Assembly: GCA_016786885.1 (NCBI GenBank) | Contig: JAEUVO010000053.1 | Span: 1 to 64,000 of the forward strand | Length of the DNA: 64,000 bases | Source of the DNA: Chitinophagaceae bacterium | GTDB taxonomy: Bacteria; Bacteroidota; Bacteroidia; Chitinophagales; Chitinophagaceae | Direction: 5' to 3' | Shown here: positions 53,652 to 62,099 of the stretch, one piece after another | How the letters are laid out: every line of letters begins with the position of its first letter | Position numbering within the stretch: position 1 is the first letter of the stretch | The notes under the pieces: generated by a model | The model's database searches: none | What the model saw: only the letters and a program-made list of their open reading frames with translations | What the model was told of the DNA's origin: nothing | Translations under genes and position numbers: made by a program

Positions 53652-55904
53652 TTAAGCAGCTTGTATCTTGAAGCCAATAGTGGTGAGTGTTCCTTTTCCC
53701 GGACCTTCACTGGTAACATCTATGGTACCTTCATGGCTTTCCACTATTGCCCGGCAATTGTTCAGGCTTTGTCCTGCATCGGGAGATTCGTTTATTGGTT
53801 TTCTGCCATTATCCTTTACTTGCAGTATCAACTTTTTGGCATCAGTGTAGGCGTTAATACAAATACTTTTTTCGTCAGGATTAGCTTCTACAGCGTCAAT
53901 ACTGTTTTTTAGAACGTTAAGTATCAGTTGCATCAGCTTGGTACGGTCTCCTTTAATCAGAGGCAGTTCTTCCTCAACGTTCAGGTAAACATTTACGGCC
54001 ATTTTATCAATAGTTGAGAAAAGCATGGAAAGACTGTCATTGATGATATTTTTAAGGTTGGCCTGTTTCCTTTCCTTTGTTTCATGGCCGGAAATATATT
54101 GCCGCTGAATGTTCAGTATTTCTTCAATATTACCAATGATACCCAACTGCTCTGATATGGAATGAGTGATTTCTTCCTGGTTGCTTTTTTGCGTTTCGGC
54201 AATGCCGGTAAGTAATTTGATCACAGCTTCAGCTTTATTATCGCCTATTGCTGATGAAAGTGATGCTTTTTGTTCTTCAAAAAAATGAGACAGGTGTAGT
54301 AATCTTTCCGAATGATCTTTTTCCTGCAGCCGTTTGATGCGGGTGAGATAAGAACCAAAACCTACTACAGCATTTCCAATATCATGCATCACCTCAGAAG
54401 CAATTTCAAATTTTCCCTGTGCGACCGCTTTTTCCAGCATGGCCTCATGTTGTTGTTTTTCCAGCAATTTTACATTGGTTATGTCCCTTGATATACCAAA
54501 TGTTCCCACTACCTCACCTTGTGTATTGATCAATGGTAATTTGGTGGTGGCGACCCATCTTTCTGATCCATCTTCTTTTACTTCTTTTTCGATATAATCA
54601 ATTTTTGGATTTCTTGTTTGCTGGATTTCCTGCTCATCTTTATAAGCTTCAAGAGCATGTTCTTTATCTGCAAAATCAAAGTCAGATTTACCAATAAGAT
54701 CTTTCTCGGTAGCGTCAGGAACATCAGCCAGGTGTTTGCCTACCATATATTTACTCACCCGAAGGAATTTACTTTCCTTATCCTTGAAGTAAATGGCATC
54801 AGGCATATTATCCATTAGAGAATCAAGATAATATTTCTCCTTTTCAAGGCTTTCGTTCAACTCTTTTAGCATCAGTTCATTTTTCTTGATCTCCGTTATA
54901 TCCTGCAGGGCACCAATAGTTCTGCCGGGTATTCCTTTCTCATCCCTGAGTATTAAAGCTTTTTCTCTTACGAAAGCATACTCACCATTTGCTTTTAAGA
55001 AACGGTATTCGCAGGACCAGCCATTGGCCTGTGGGTTTTCTTTGGCATCAAGTGTTGTTCTTGTTACTCTTGCCAGATCATCAGGATGTACTTTTGAAGC
55101 CCAGAAACTTACTGAAGTTGTTTCCGGAATATTATTGTGATAGCCGAAAAGTTTACGATAACCGTCTCCCCAGAAAACAGCATCCTCTGCATAGCTGCGG
55201 TCCCATATTGCATCTGAAGTAGCCATTGCTGCATAACTAAAACGTTTATTACTTTCCATGGCGGCTTGTTCCTTTGCTGCCAGCAGGGCATCCATCTGCA
55301 GTCTTTTCATTTCTGTGGTCTGCACCACTTGTATTTCGCTATATTTTTTCAGAAGATAGCTCCATAGACCACTGATATAAAATACCAGCGCCACCAGAAG
55401 TATATGGAGTATGAATCTTTCAAGCTCCAGGGAATTTAATTGTTTGAAGTAGGGATTATCAAAACCAGTATTCTGGTGATAACCAAAAATAGAAAGATGT
55501 ACAACTACTATGAGGAAAAGAGGTATTTGCAGTTTCCAGTTTTGATACATGATGAGAATTGCGCTGCCCACAAAGGAAAAAAAGTAAATCTCAAACATGC
55601 CATGCATCTGGTAGATATACTGAACCATAAAGAGACCGAGTATACCGCTTAGTACATACTGGTACAGGTTTGATTCTGGAATGCCAAATTTTACCGAATA
55701 GTAAATAAGCAGATATATAAGCCCCCCACCTATAGCTATAAGCCAGGTATCATAGAAAGTAGCGCATATAAACCCTCCGACAAAATAAATGGCCAGGAAA
55801 TGATTCATTAATCTGTCAGACCTTCTTTTGATCCGTTGCCTGAAAGGGATATCTTCAGGCTTTTGCATCGTGTCAATATGATTCTCAAGTATGGCTTCCA
55901 TCAT
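53652..55904 (-). CDS. Membrane PAS histidine kinase paralogue lacking the ATP lid
   Basis: The 750-residue protein (ATG 55904; numbering from it) has six predicted membrane helices between residues 35 and 185, then two PAS domains (about 215-345 and 355-480). The DHp helix has the unusual phosphoacceptor box VMHDIGNAVVG (His507), and an ATPase-like domain has an N box (QLILNVLKNSIDAV, Asn667) and G1 KDNGRK (Asp698). After that the ATP lid is missing. Where the paralogue at 57568 has FTTKSSGSGLGL, this protein goes from NESPDAGQSLN straight to NCRAIVES. ATP binding is therefore doubtful. Its gene lies third in a minus-strand row of three kinases, 45 bases after the REC kinase gene. Confidence 0.88.
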   Translation of the reverse strand: MMEAILENHIDTMQKPEDIPFRQRIKRRSDRLMNHFLAIYFVGGFICATFYDTWLIAIGGGLIYLLIYYSVKFGIPESNLYQYVLSGILGLFMVQYIYQMHGMFEIYFFSFVGSAILIMYQNWKLQIPLFLIVVVHLSIFGYHQNTGFDNPYFKQLNSLELERFILHILLVALVFYISGLWSYLLKKYSEIQVVQTTEMKRLQMDALLAAKEQAAMESNKRFSYAAMATSDAIWDRSYAEDAVFWGDGYRKLFGYHNNIPETTSVSFWASKVHPDDLARVTRTTLDAKENPQANGWSCEYRFLKANGEYAFVREKALILRDEKGIPGRTIGALQDITEIKKNELMLKELNESLEKEKYYLDSLMDNMPDAIYFKDKESKFLRVSKYMVGKHLADVPDATEKDLIGKSDFDFADKEHALEAYKDEQEIQQTRNPKIDYIEKEVKEDGSERWVATTKLPLINTQGEVVGTFGISRDITNVKLLEKQQHEAMLEKAVAQGKFEIASEVMHDIGNAVVGFGSYLTRIKRLQEKDHSERLLHLSHFFEEQKASLSSAIGDNKAEAVIKLLTGIAETQKSNQEEITHSISEQLGIIGNIEEILNIQRQYISGHETKERKQANLKNIINDSLSMLFSTIDKMAVNVYLNVEEELPLIKGDRTKLMQLILNVLKNSIDAVEANPDEKSICINAYTDAKKLILQVKDNGRKPINESPDAGQSLNNCRAIVESHEGTIDVTSEGPGKGTLTTIGFKIQAA

Positions 55905-55948
55905 CGCACTATTGATTTTCAACTACTGGTTCTTTGATGAATTATTGT

Positions 55949-57526
55949 TTATTTTTTTAAAGGAATGGTAATCGTAAACACAGCGCCATTGTTATTATCT
56001 GCTTTGATCTCACCACCATGCGCTGTTATATACTGTTTAACAATGGCTAACCCCAGGCCGGTACCATTACTCTTTTGTTTGGTAACAAAAGGCTCAAAAA
56101 GAGTTTTAATGATCTCGGGATGGATTCCAAGACCGTTATCATGCACTGAGATGGTAACATGGTTATCGGTCTTGTCTGTTTTCGCAGTAATGTCTATGCT
56201 TGGATGAAATATCTTATTATCTGTCAAGGCATCAATGGCATTGTTCAGCAGGTTCATAAAAACTCTTTTAAGCTTGCTTTCATCACCTTCTGTCATCAGG
56301 TTGTCGGGAATGTTCTTATTAATTGTTACTAATCCGTTGGTATTACGGCCTTCGGTTGATTTTAATGCCTCGTCGATTATCTTGTTCAGGCTTACTGGTA
56401 GTTTTTTTACCGGGGTTTCTTTAATAAAATCAAGGAAGTCTTCAAATATTTCTGAAGCCTGTGTACCACAGTCATCTATCATATCCAGCCACTCGTTGCC
56501 CGGATGTTCCTGTCGCATCATATCAGTAAGCACTTTGATGTTTTTAATAGGAGAGCGGAGGTCATGCATCATCATGCTTACCGCTTTACCAACAGCTGAC
56601 AGTTTCTCTTTTTGGAGCAACTTCTCATGTAATTCAGCATTGTGTATTGCTTTTGCCGCATTCAATACAAATAGTTTCAGCAGATACAGTTTTTCGGTTT
56701 TTAGCTGTTCATGATCTTTCAGTACAGCAAAAATGGAATAATTGTTCAGCCGGGCCAGTACGACATCGCCGAGTTGCACCACTGATCCGTCAGCTACCTG
56801 GGCTGATTTTACACGGGCAATTAATTCTCTCAGGTCTATCTTTTCCTCAATTGGGCCAATGGAGAATAATTTTTCATATTCAGCATTATCATGCAGTTTT
56901 CCCAGCAAAGCCATATCTGTTTCAACATAAGTAACCAACTGGTCCAATATATTTCTCAGCAGTGATGTCAGGTGCTGTTCATTGACTGAAATTGATGAAA
57001 TGGTCTGGATCAGTTTTTCCAGGTTTCGCAGCTTGTTATAATCGGTAACAGCTTTTGTTGCCAGTTGAGTAATTTCCTCTGAGGCATATGGTTTACAATG
57101 ATATCCAACATTCTGACCGGCCCTGGCTACTATATCATCTATAGAATTATCGCTGAATGCAGTTACGAAAATGATCTCTGCTTTGGTATCAAATTTCCTG
57201 ATCTGTTCAGCTGTTTCCATACCGTCCCATCCGGGCATACGCATATCCAGGAAAATAACTGCATATGGAACACCATTGGCTACCGATTTTTTTACCAGTT
57301 CAAGTCCTTCCATACCATTAGCTGCTTTATGCACGGTAAAACTGGGGATATTACTTTTTCTTTTGCTTGTCAGTGATGACGGAGTGTCGAAAAGAATGCT
57401 GGCTGCCAGACCTACACTTTCATTTTCTGTAGTGCTTTTCCTTGGCATCAGGATTTCTTCAATGTCATTTCTTACCAATTCCTCGTCGTCGATTACTAAA
57501 ACGGATGTATTTGCTGCTTCTTTCAT
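55949..57526 (-). CDS. Receiver-GAF-like-histidine kinase fusion
   Basis: The 525-residue protein starts with a receiver domain: acidic pair DD 13-14 (VLVIDDEE), phosphoacceptor Asp94 (FLDMRMPGWDG), Thr122 and Lys145. An insertion of about 35 residues (28-62, Ser/Thr/Lys-rich) sits after the first helix, which is unusual. A GAF-like middle segment (170-305) follows, then HisKA with His321 (MMHDLRSPIKNI) and HATPase motifs (MNLLNNAIDAL, VHDNGLGI, SNGTGLGLAIVKQYITAHGG). All kinase motifs are intact. It has no membrane helix or DNA-binding output, and could link the two HDIGN-type kinases encoded on either side. Confidence 0.92.
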   Translation of the reverse strand: MKEAANTSVLVIDDEELVRNDIEEILMPRKSTTENESVGLAASILFDTPSSLTSKRKSNIPSFTVHKAANGMEGLELVKKSVANGVPYAVIFLDMRMPGWDGMETAEQIRKFDTKAEIIFVTAFSDNSIDDIVARAGQNVGYHCKPYASEEITQLATKAVTDYNKLRNLEKLIQTISSISVNEQHLTSLLRNILDQLVTYVETDMALLGKLHDNAEYEKLFSIGPIEEKIDLRELIARVKSAQVADGSVVQLGDVVLARLNNYSIFAVLKDHEQLKTEKLYLLKLFVLNAAKAIHNAELHEKLLQKEKLSAVGKAVSMMMHDLRSPIKNIKVLTDMMRQEHPGNEWLDMIDDCGTQASEIFEDFLDFIKETPVKKLPVSLNKIIDEALKSTEGRNTNGLVTINKNIPDNLMTEGDESKLKRVFMNLLNNAIDALTDNKIFHPSIDITAKTDKTDNHVTISVHDNGLGIHPEIIKTLFEPFVTKQKSNGTGLGLAIVKQYITAHGGEIKADNNNGAVFTITIPLKK

Positions 57527-57567
57527 AGTAGTGGATTTTATTGTAAGAGATAGGTAATAATGTTAGT

Positions 57568-58788
57568 TTACAGGTTAAATTTTATAGTAGTTAATGCTCC
57601 TTTTCCCGGTCCTTCGCTGGTTATATCTATACAGGCCTGGTGACTTTCCAGAATAGCCCGGCAATGATCAAGTCCAAGGCCTGATCCCGATGACTTGGTA
57701 GTGAAGCCGCGGGTAAAAAGTTTTTTTCCGGTTTCCTCATCAAACCCTTTGCCGCTGTCTTTAATTTGTAAGACCAGTGAGTCCGGATAATTTATTATAG
57801 TAATTGAAATTGCTTTGTCTACTGCATAAATGTCAATTGCCTCAATACTATTCTTAAGTAGGTTGAGAATTACCTGCATCAATTTGGTCCGGTCTCCTTG
57901 TATAAGAGATACTTCAGCAGGAATGTTTTGTGAAACAGCGATATTTCTTTTGTTGAGAGAGGCATAAAGCATAGCCATACAATCATTAATTATACTGGTA
58001 AGGGATACAGGCTTCTCTTCGTGCCTGCTGCCATTTATATATTGCCGCTGGATATTTAATATCTCCTGGATATGAGTAATGATATGCTGTTGTTCTGTTA
58101 TCGACTTACTGATATCGGACTGGTTACTTCTTTGTGTTTGTGCTATCCCACTGAGTATTTTCACTACGGCATCAGATTTTGCATCTCCGATAGCAGTGGA
58201 CATAGCAGCTCGTTGTTGTTCAAAAAAACCAACCAGGTTCTGAAGGTTCTCAGAGTGATCTGTCTCAAGTAGTCGTTTGATACGGGTGAGATAGGATGAG
58301 AAACCCACTACAGCATTACCTATATCATGCAATACATTCGCAGCTATTTCAAACTTTCCCTGCAGCACATTTTTTTCCAGGATCGCCTGTTTTAGCAACC
58401 GTTCCTTTCTGTTTTTTTCTGTGTTTTCTTCAAAGCTTAGCAGTATACTTTCCGGGGATAGTTTTATTATTTGGAGTGAAAAGTGTTTCTCATTCTTACC
58501 GGTTCCGGTAATAAAGACAAAGGACGAAGTTTTTTGCTCTTCGTGACTGTCAGTTTCTTCAATGAATTGTTTGAGGGTAACAGTAAGCGCAGGGTCAGTA
58601 GCAGCTAAGATGTCATAGAAATTATTGCTGGTAATGTCGTGTGCGGTTATAAGAGGAGCCAGTGCGATTTCTGCCCTTGCATTCAGGTTGAGGATAGAGC
58701 CCGTCATGTCTATTTCGGCCATTCCCTGCTGGGAATGTTTCATAAGCATGAAGAGTTTGTCTTCTGTTTGGGTCAGGTGGTTTCCCAT
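57568..58788 (-). CDS. Cytosolic PAS histidine kinase with HDIGN box
   Basis: The 406-residue protein (ATG 58788) has an N-terminal PAS-like region (QQGMAEIDMTGSILNLNARA) and a DHp domain with phosphoacceptor VLHDIGNAVVG (His154). A long helical segment follows, then a complete HATPase: N box QVILNLLKNSIEAI, G1 KDSGKGF, lid and G2 FTTKSSGSGLGLDHCRAI. It is a close paralogue of the kinase at 53652-55904 (shared NIQRQYI, GDRTKLMQ, VTSEGPGKG/ITSEGPGKG). A TTG-started extension to 58836 is possible but less likely. It is the first of three kinase genes, spaced 41 and 44 bases apart, on the minus strand. Confidence 0.9.
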   Translation of the reverse strand: MGNHLTQTEDKLFMLMKHSQQGMAEIDMTGSILNLNARAEIALAPLITAHDITSNNFYDILAATDPALTVTLKQFIEETDSHEEQKTSSFVFITGTGKNEKHFSLQIIKLSPESILLSFEENTEKNRKERLLKQAILEKNVLQGKFEIAANVLHDIGNAVVGFSSYLTRIKRLLETDHSENLQNLVGFFEQQRAAMSTAIGDAKSDAVVKILSGIAQTQRSNQSDISKSITEQQHIITHIQEILNIQRQYINGSRHEEKPVSLTSIINDCMAMLYASLNKRNIAVSQNIPAEVSLIQGDRTKLMQVILNLLKNSIEAIDIYAVDKAISITIINYPDSLVLQIKDSGKGFDEETGKKLFTRGFTTKSSGSGLGLDHCRAILESHQACIDITSEGPGKGALTTIKFNL

Positions 58789-59081
58789 GAATGGATAGTT
58801 TAGTAACAGCCTGCGAAACGATTTGATTTCAATCAAGAGATAGTTCTCTGCAAACCGAAATCAACTTTCATTTTTTTGATACTGTTCCTCTCTAAATTGG
58901 ATTTTACATATGCTGAACGGTAATATTGTTTGTTTATTCTCAAACCACGAAGGGCCAGAGTGACTTATTTGAAGAAATAGAAGGAAGCAATTATCCTCTA
59001 TACTGGTATACCCTTATACTTAAAAAAAGAACACCCAACTTTCTAATAAATAACGATCTGTACGTTCTAGTAATAGTGAAA
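58789..59081. other. Divergent intergenic region, no gene recognised
   Basis: About 290 bases lie between the kinase start and the next plus-strand gene. I see no open frame with coding character, no exact TAnnTTTG promoter and no RNA family. AT content is high. Confidence 0.35.
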
Positions 59082-59117
59082 ATTCTGGATAACACTTATA
59101 TATAAGCTATCCGGAAT
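59082..59117. promoter_or_regulatory. Imperfect palindrome before the 59140 gene
   Basis: ATTC-T-GGATA ... CTTATATATAAG ... TATCC-G-GAAT is a nested inverted repeat with a perfect 12-bp centre. It ends 22 bases before ATG 59140 and could be an operator or mRNA hairpin. Confidence 0.4.
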
Positions 59118-59139
59118 AATTTCTTCATTCGCCACCACT

Positions 59140-59691
59140 ATGAGAAAGTCGCTTTCGAAGAAGATCAATATTTTCTTATCCCTCGACCGGGATATCCTGA
59201 AGGGATATTATAATCCCCAGGATTCATCTCCTCTTTATAAAAGGCAGTTAAATCATGAATTTGAGCAATATTTAATGACCTGCGTCCGCTCTGCAAAGCG
59301 GGATTCAAAGATCTTCTATAAAATAAACTACAGGAGTGAGTCAGATAAACAAAATGCAGAGCCATTGATGTATGCCATCCGCCGGCATTTTTCTGAAGCA
59401 AAAGCTAAGATGGCGCATGATTTTGAAAACTTCAGGCGCAGAACTTATATGTTACTATTTGTGAGTATGTCAGTAGTAATGATCTGTCACTGGGTACTCC
59501 CATTATTATTGAAAGGCGAGGAAAGTTCTCTTCATTCCGGGCTCAGTAATAGCCTGGATGTATTCAGTTGGGTAATATTATGGAAACCAATTGACAGGCT
59601 GATTTTTTACTGGAATCCTTTTTTGAAAGATATCTCAACACTTGAAAAATTGGAAAAGGGCGAAGTGGTGCTGATAGAAGTGGAGGACTAA
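59140..59691 (+). CDS. Two-helix membrane protein of unknown function
   Basis: The 183-residue protein has a charged N-terminal half (SKKINIFLSLDRDILKGYYN; YLMTCVRSAKRDSKIFYKIN) with helical character, then a hydrophobic helix YMLLFVSMSVVMICHWVLPL near residues 107-126. A second, weaker hydrophobic segment (SNSLDVFSWVILWKPIDRLI) is followed by a short acidic tail (GEVVLIEVED). No family is recognised. It lies 39 bases before a hybrid histidine kinase on the same strand and may be co-transcribed with it, perhaps as a membrane partner. Confidence 0.72.
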   Translation: MRKSLSKKINIFLSLDRDILKGYYNPQDSSPLYKRQLNHEFEQYLMTCVRSAKRDSKIFYKINYRSESDKQNAEPLMYAIRRHFSEAKAKMAHDFENFRRRTYMLLFVSMSVVMICHWVLPLLLKGEESSLHSGLSNSLDVFSWVILWKPIDRLIFYWNPFLKDISTLEKLEKGEVVLIEVED

Positions 59692-59730
59692 TAAAGTATC
59701 ACAGGATTTTTAATTGACTAACCAGCAAGT

Positions 59731-61542
59731 ATGAAAAAATTCTATATCTTTTTTTTCTTCGGATTTATAATTCTTTCGGCTCTCCTATACTTATCTATGT
59801 GGTGGTTCCTGGCCGGAGTGGGTATCATAGTTATTTTTACAATCTATCATTTTTATAATGCCCGGATGATGGCCATGTCTTCTACTGTGGAAGAACTGGA
59901 ATCACAGGTGGAGGAACTGCAGTTACATCTTGACAAGTCGATTCTGAAGGAAGAAAGGGCAACAAAGGAAGCAGGACAAATAAGAGAGTCAAAGCAAGAA
60001 CTGTTGACCGTCATCGGACATGAGATCCGCACACCTATGAATGGCATTTTGGGAATGACCCTTTTATTGCATGATACTTCTTTGACAAAGGAGCAAAAAG
60101 AGTATGCTGATACAATACGGAACAGCGGGCAGCAATTACTTTCAACAGTGAATGGAATACTGGCAAATGACATACTGGGTTATTCCAAGCTTGAGAAAAA
60201 AACAAAGAAGCTGGATAATATTGATTTTGATCTTGCAGACATGGTGGAGGAAGTAATCTCTTTATTCGCTGAGAGAACCGGTAAAGCCGGGGTAGACTTA
60301 CTTTATGAAATAGATCAGGATGTGCCTGTTCAATTGAATGGTGATAGTAAACGGCTAAGGGATATTTTGATGAACCTGCTGGAAAACTCCGTGAAATTTA
60401 CCCGGCAGGGTGAGATAGTGATAAGTGTACATTGCATACAGAAGGAAGACATATTAGTTGAGTTAAGTTTTGAAGTTCGGGACAGCGGTGTAGGTATCCC
60501 GGAGCATCAAATGGCTGACTTGTTTTATGGTGCACCAGGAAAAGAATTTCAAACCGGAGAGGAGCAAACAGGTGCCGGCCTGATTATATGCAGGAAGCAA
60601 GTGGAATTGATGGGCGGTCATATAAGAGCAAAGAGCAGGTTAGGAGAGGGAAGTGCTTTTATTTTCCAAATTCCACTAAGCTATAGTTCTAAATTGACGG
60701 CAAATGGGTCTCAGGCAAAAAATGCAGCAACCGGACTTGAGGGCAGACATGTGCTAATAGCGGATGATAACCTGACTTCTCTTGGTATTTTGGTTAACGT
60801 GCTTAAAGGATGGAAAGCAATACCTGTAGGCACCAGTTCGGTAGAAGAAATTCCTGATATCCTGTCACAGAAGAATAATATTGAGGTCGTACTGATTGAC
60901 AGAGATCTGCTACAAGCCAGCGGTATGGAGATAATAAAATCTTTACGGGTTGCTTACCCTCATCTGCCAGTCATATTATTAAATTCTCCTGCTAGCATAA
61001 TTACCAGGGAGGAAGAGCAACTGGTTAAACAAATCGTAACAAAACCGGTACGGCAACATATTTTGAAAGATGCTATAGTTGCAGTATGCAACAGGTCTGT
61101 TGCAGCAATACATCAAAGCGAGCCTGATAAACTGGAAGAAAATTTCTCTGCACAGTATCCCTTACAGATATTGATTGCAGAAGATAATCTCATCAACCAG
61201 AAAATAGCCATTAAGATACTGACCAAATTAGGCTACCAACCCGCAGTGGCTAATAACGGCAGGGAAGCACTTGATATGACTGACTCAGGAAACTATGACA
61301 TCATCCTTATGGATGTGCAAATGCCTGAAATGGATGGACTGGAGGCTACAGGACTGATACGGGAGAGTAAAATGGAAAAACAACCGGTTATAATGGCCAT
61401 GACGGCAAATGTGATGCAGGGCGACCGGGATGCTTGTTTGCAAGCTGGTATGGATGATTATATCAGCAAACCAATCAATCTTGAAGAATTATTAAGTCAT
61501 TTAAAGAAATGGGCATTGGTTATAAAAGAAAGACAAAAATAA
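59731..61542 (+). CDS. Hybrid sensor histidine kinase with two receiver domains
   Basis: The 603-residue protein has two adjoining N-terminal membrane helices (residues 3-40) with almost no external domain, then a coiled coil and HisKA with His97 (TVIGHEIRTPMNGILGM). The HATPase has N box DILMNLLENSVKFT, G1 VRDSGVGIP and G2 TGAGLIICRKQVELMGGH. The first receiver (about 345-450) is diverged but keeps ADDN, the phosphoacceptor strand VVLIDRDLL and TKPV. The second (about 480-595) is canonical (ILIAEDNLINQKI, IILMDVQMPEMDGLE, MTAN, SKPI). No HPt or DNA-binding domain is present. Its 3' end overlaps the convergent GIY-YIG gene by 46 bases. Confidence 0.93.
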   Translation: MKKFYIFFFFGFIILSALLYLSMWWFLAGVGIIVIFTIYHFYNARMMAMSSTVEELESQVEELQLHLDKSILKEERATKEAGQIRESKQELLTVIGHEIRTPMNGILGMTLLLHDTSLTKEQKEYADTIRNSGQQLLSTVNGILANDILGYSKLEKKTKKLDNIDFDLADMVEEVISLFAERTGKAGVDLLYEIDQDVPVQLNGDSKRLRDILMNLLENSVKFTRQGEIVISVHCIQKEDILVELSFEVRDSGVGIPEHQMADLFYGAPGKEFQTGEEQTGAGLIICRKQVELMGGHIRAKSRLGEGSAFIFQIPLSYSSKLTANGSQAKNAATGLEGRHVLIADDNLTSLGILVNVLKGWKAIPVGTSSVEEIPDILSQKNNIEVVLIDRDLLQASGMEIIKSLRVAYPHLPVILLNSPASIITREEEQLVKQIVTKPVRQHILKDAIVAVCNRSVAAIHQSEPDKLEENFSAQYPLQILIAEDNLINQKIAIKILTKLGYQPAVANNGREALDMTDSGNYDIILMDVQMPEMDGLEATGLIRESKMEKQPVIMAMTANVMQGDRDACLQAGMDDYISKPINLEELLSHLKKWALVIKERQK

Positions 61543-61811
61543 TATAGCAGGGAACCTGTATCACCACTGTGAAAGGATAAGTATTTTACTAACCATTTTT
61601 TATCAGCTGCAGACTTGAGATATTTTTCCCTAACCCGGGCAGCTTGCCATTCAGAATGTTCTTCAGTAAAAATTACTTTCCACGGCCTGTCCCCTTTTGT
61701 AAATCTGTTTTTACCTCCATTATGTTCTTTCAGTCTTTTTATTGGATCAAGTGCAATACCTGTATACCAGGTTTTGGCAGATAAGCTTTCTATAACATAA
61801 GCATATACCAT
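61497..61811 (-). CDS. GIY-YIG endonuclease-family protein next to tRNA-Glu
   Basis: ATG 61811 opens a 104-residue protein with a compact GIY-YIG fold: AYVIES (GIY strand), TWYTGIALDP (YIG), the arginine of KRLKEHNGG, and EREK-like helix AARVREKYLKSA. It resembles the UPF0213/YhbQ-type single-domain nucleases, whose role is unclear. The start codon follows directly after the T tract of the tRNA-Glu terminator. The C-terminal tail FHSGDTGS is encoded by a copied tRNA-Glu fragment, and the last codons overlap the hybrid kinase gene by 46 bases. Frame extension through the tRNA up to 61991 is a shadow. Confidence 0.8.
   Translation of the reverse strand: MVYAYVIESLSAKTWYTGIALDPIKRLKEHNGGKNRFTKGDRPWKVIFTEEHSEWQAARVREKYLKSAADKKWLVKYLSFHSGDTGSLLYYFCLSFITNAHFFK
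61552..61576 (-). repeat. Partial copy of tRNA-Glu (anticodon loop to T loop)
   Basis: The 25 bases match 61867-61891 of tRNA-Glu at 22 of 25 positions in the same orientation. On the minus strand it reads CCTTTCACAGTGGTGATACA then GGTTC, versus the tRNA CCTTTCACGGTGGTGATACG then AGTTC. It forms a direct repeat flanking the GIY-YIG gene. Confidence 0.75.
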
Positions 61812-61812
61812 A

Positions 61813-61848
61813 AAATAAAAAAAGGTTCTGATATATATCAGAACCTTT
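61813..61848 (-). terminator. Terminator of tRNA-Glu
   Basis: On the minus strand AAAGGTTCTGAT-ATAT-ATCAGAACCTTT is a perfect 12-bp stem followed by TTTTATTTTA, 2 bases after the tRNA. Confidence 0.9.
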
Positions 61849-61849
61849 G

Positions 61850-61921
61850 TAGCCCGTACGAGATTCGAACTCGTATCACCACCGTGAAAGGGTGGTGTCC
61901 TAGCCCTTAGACGAACGGGCC
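61850..61921 (-). tRNA. tRNA-Glu(TTC)
   Basis: On the minus strand the acceptor GGCCCGT pairs with ACGGGCT (first pair G-T), and the discriminator is A. The anticodon arm CCACC-CTTTCAC-GGTGG gives anticodon TTC. The T arm is ACGAG-TTCGAAT-CTCGT. CCA is not encoded. Confidence 0.96.
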
Positions 61922-61935
61922 GTTTTAAGGGACGG

Positions 61936-61967
61936 CAAAGATAGGTTGGTGAAGCTTTTCGGCCAAA
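61936..61967 (-). promoter_or_regulatory. Promoter of tRNA-Glu
   Basis: On the minus strand TTTG, an exact 20-base spacer and TATCTTTG match the Bacteroidota promoter. The predicted start is about 8 bases before the tRNA. Confidence 0.82.
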
Positions 61968-62047
61968 TGTTTTTGCCCCTGTTTTCCACATATAACAGTC
62001 AGGCTTTTAACAGAGTAAAATCAGTCTCCATTTTCCTCTCATTACTG

Positions 62048-62055
62048 TACCTTCG
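62048..62055 (+). promoter_or_regulatory. Possible -7 box of gapA
   Basis: TACCTTCG deviates by one base from TAnnTTTG and lies 45 bases before the start codon. No TTTG is seen at -33. Confidence 0.42.
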
Positions 62056-62099
62056 CCCCGAAATTTTCATATTTACACATTTCAAATTGTCAAATTATC

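Noticed and set aside
53700..53840. Frameshift as explanation for the missing ATP lid in the 53652-55904 kinase
   Set aside because: No other frame in this stretch encodes the missing FTTK or GSGLGL residues, and both flanks align in the same frame, so it is an in-frame loss.
61812..61991. N-terminal extension of the GIY-YIG frame through the tRNA-Glu gene
   Set aside because: The extension is a translation of tRNA-Glu and its terminator; ATG 61811 after the terminator starts the conserved domain.
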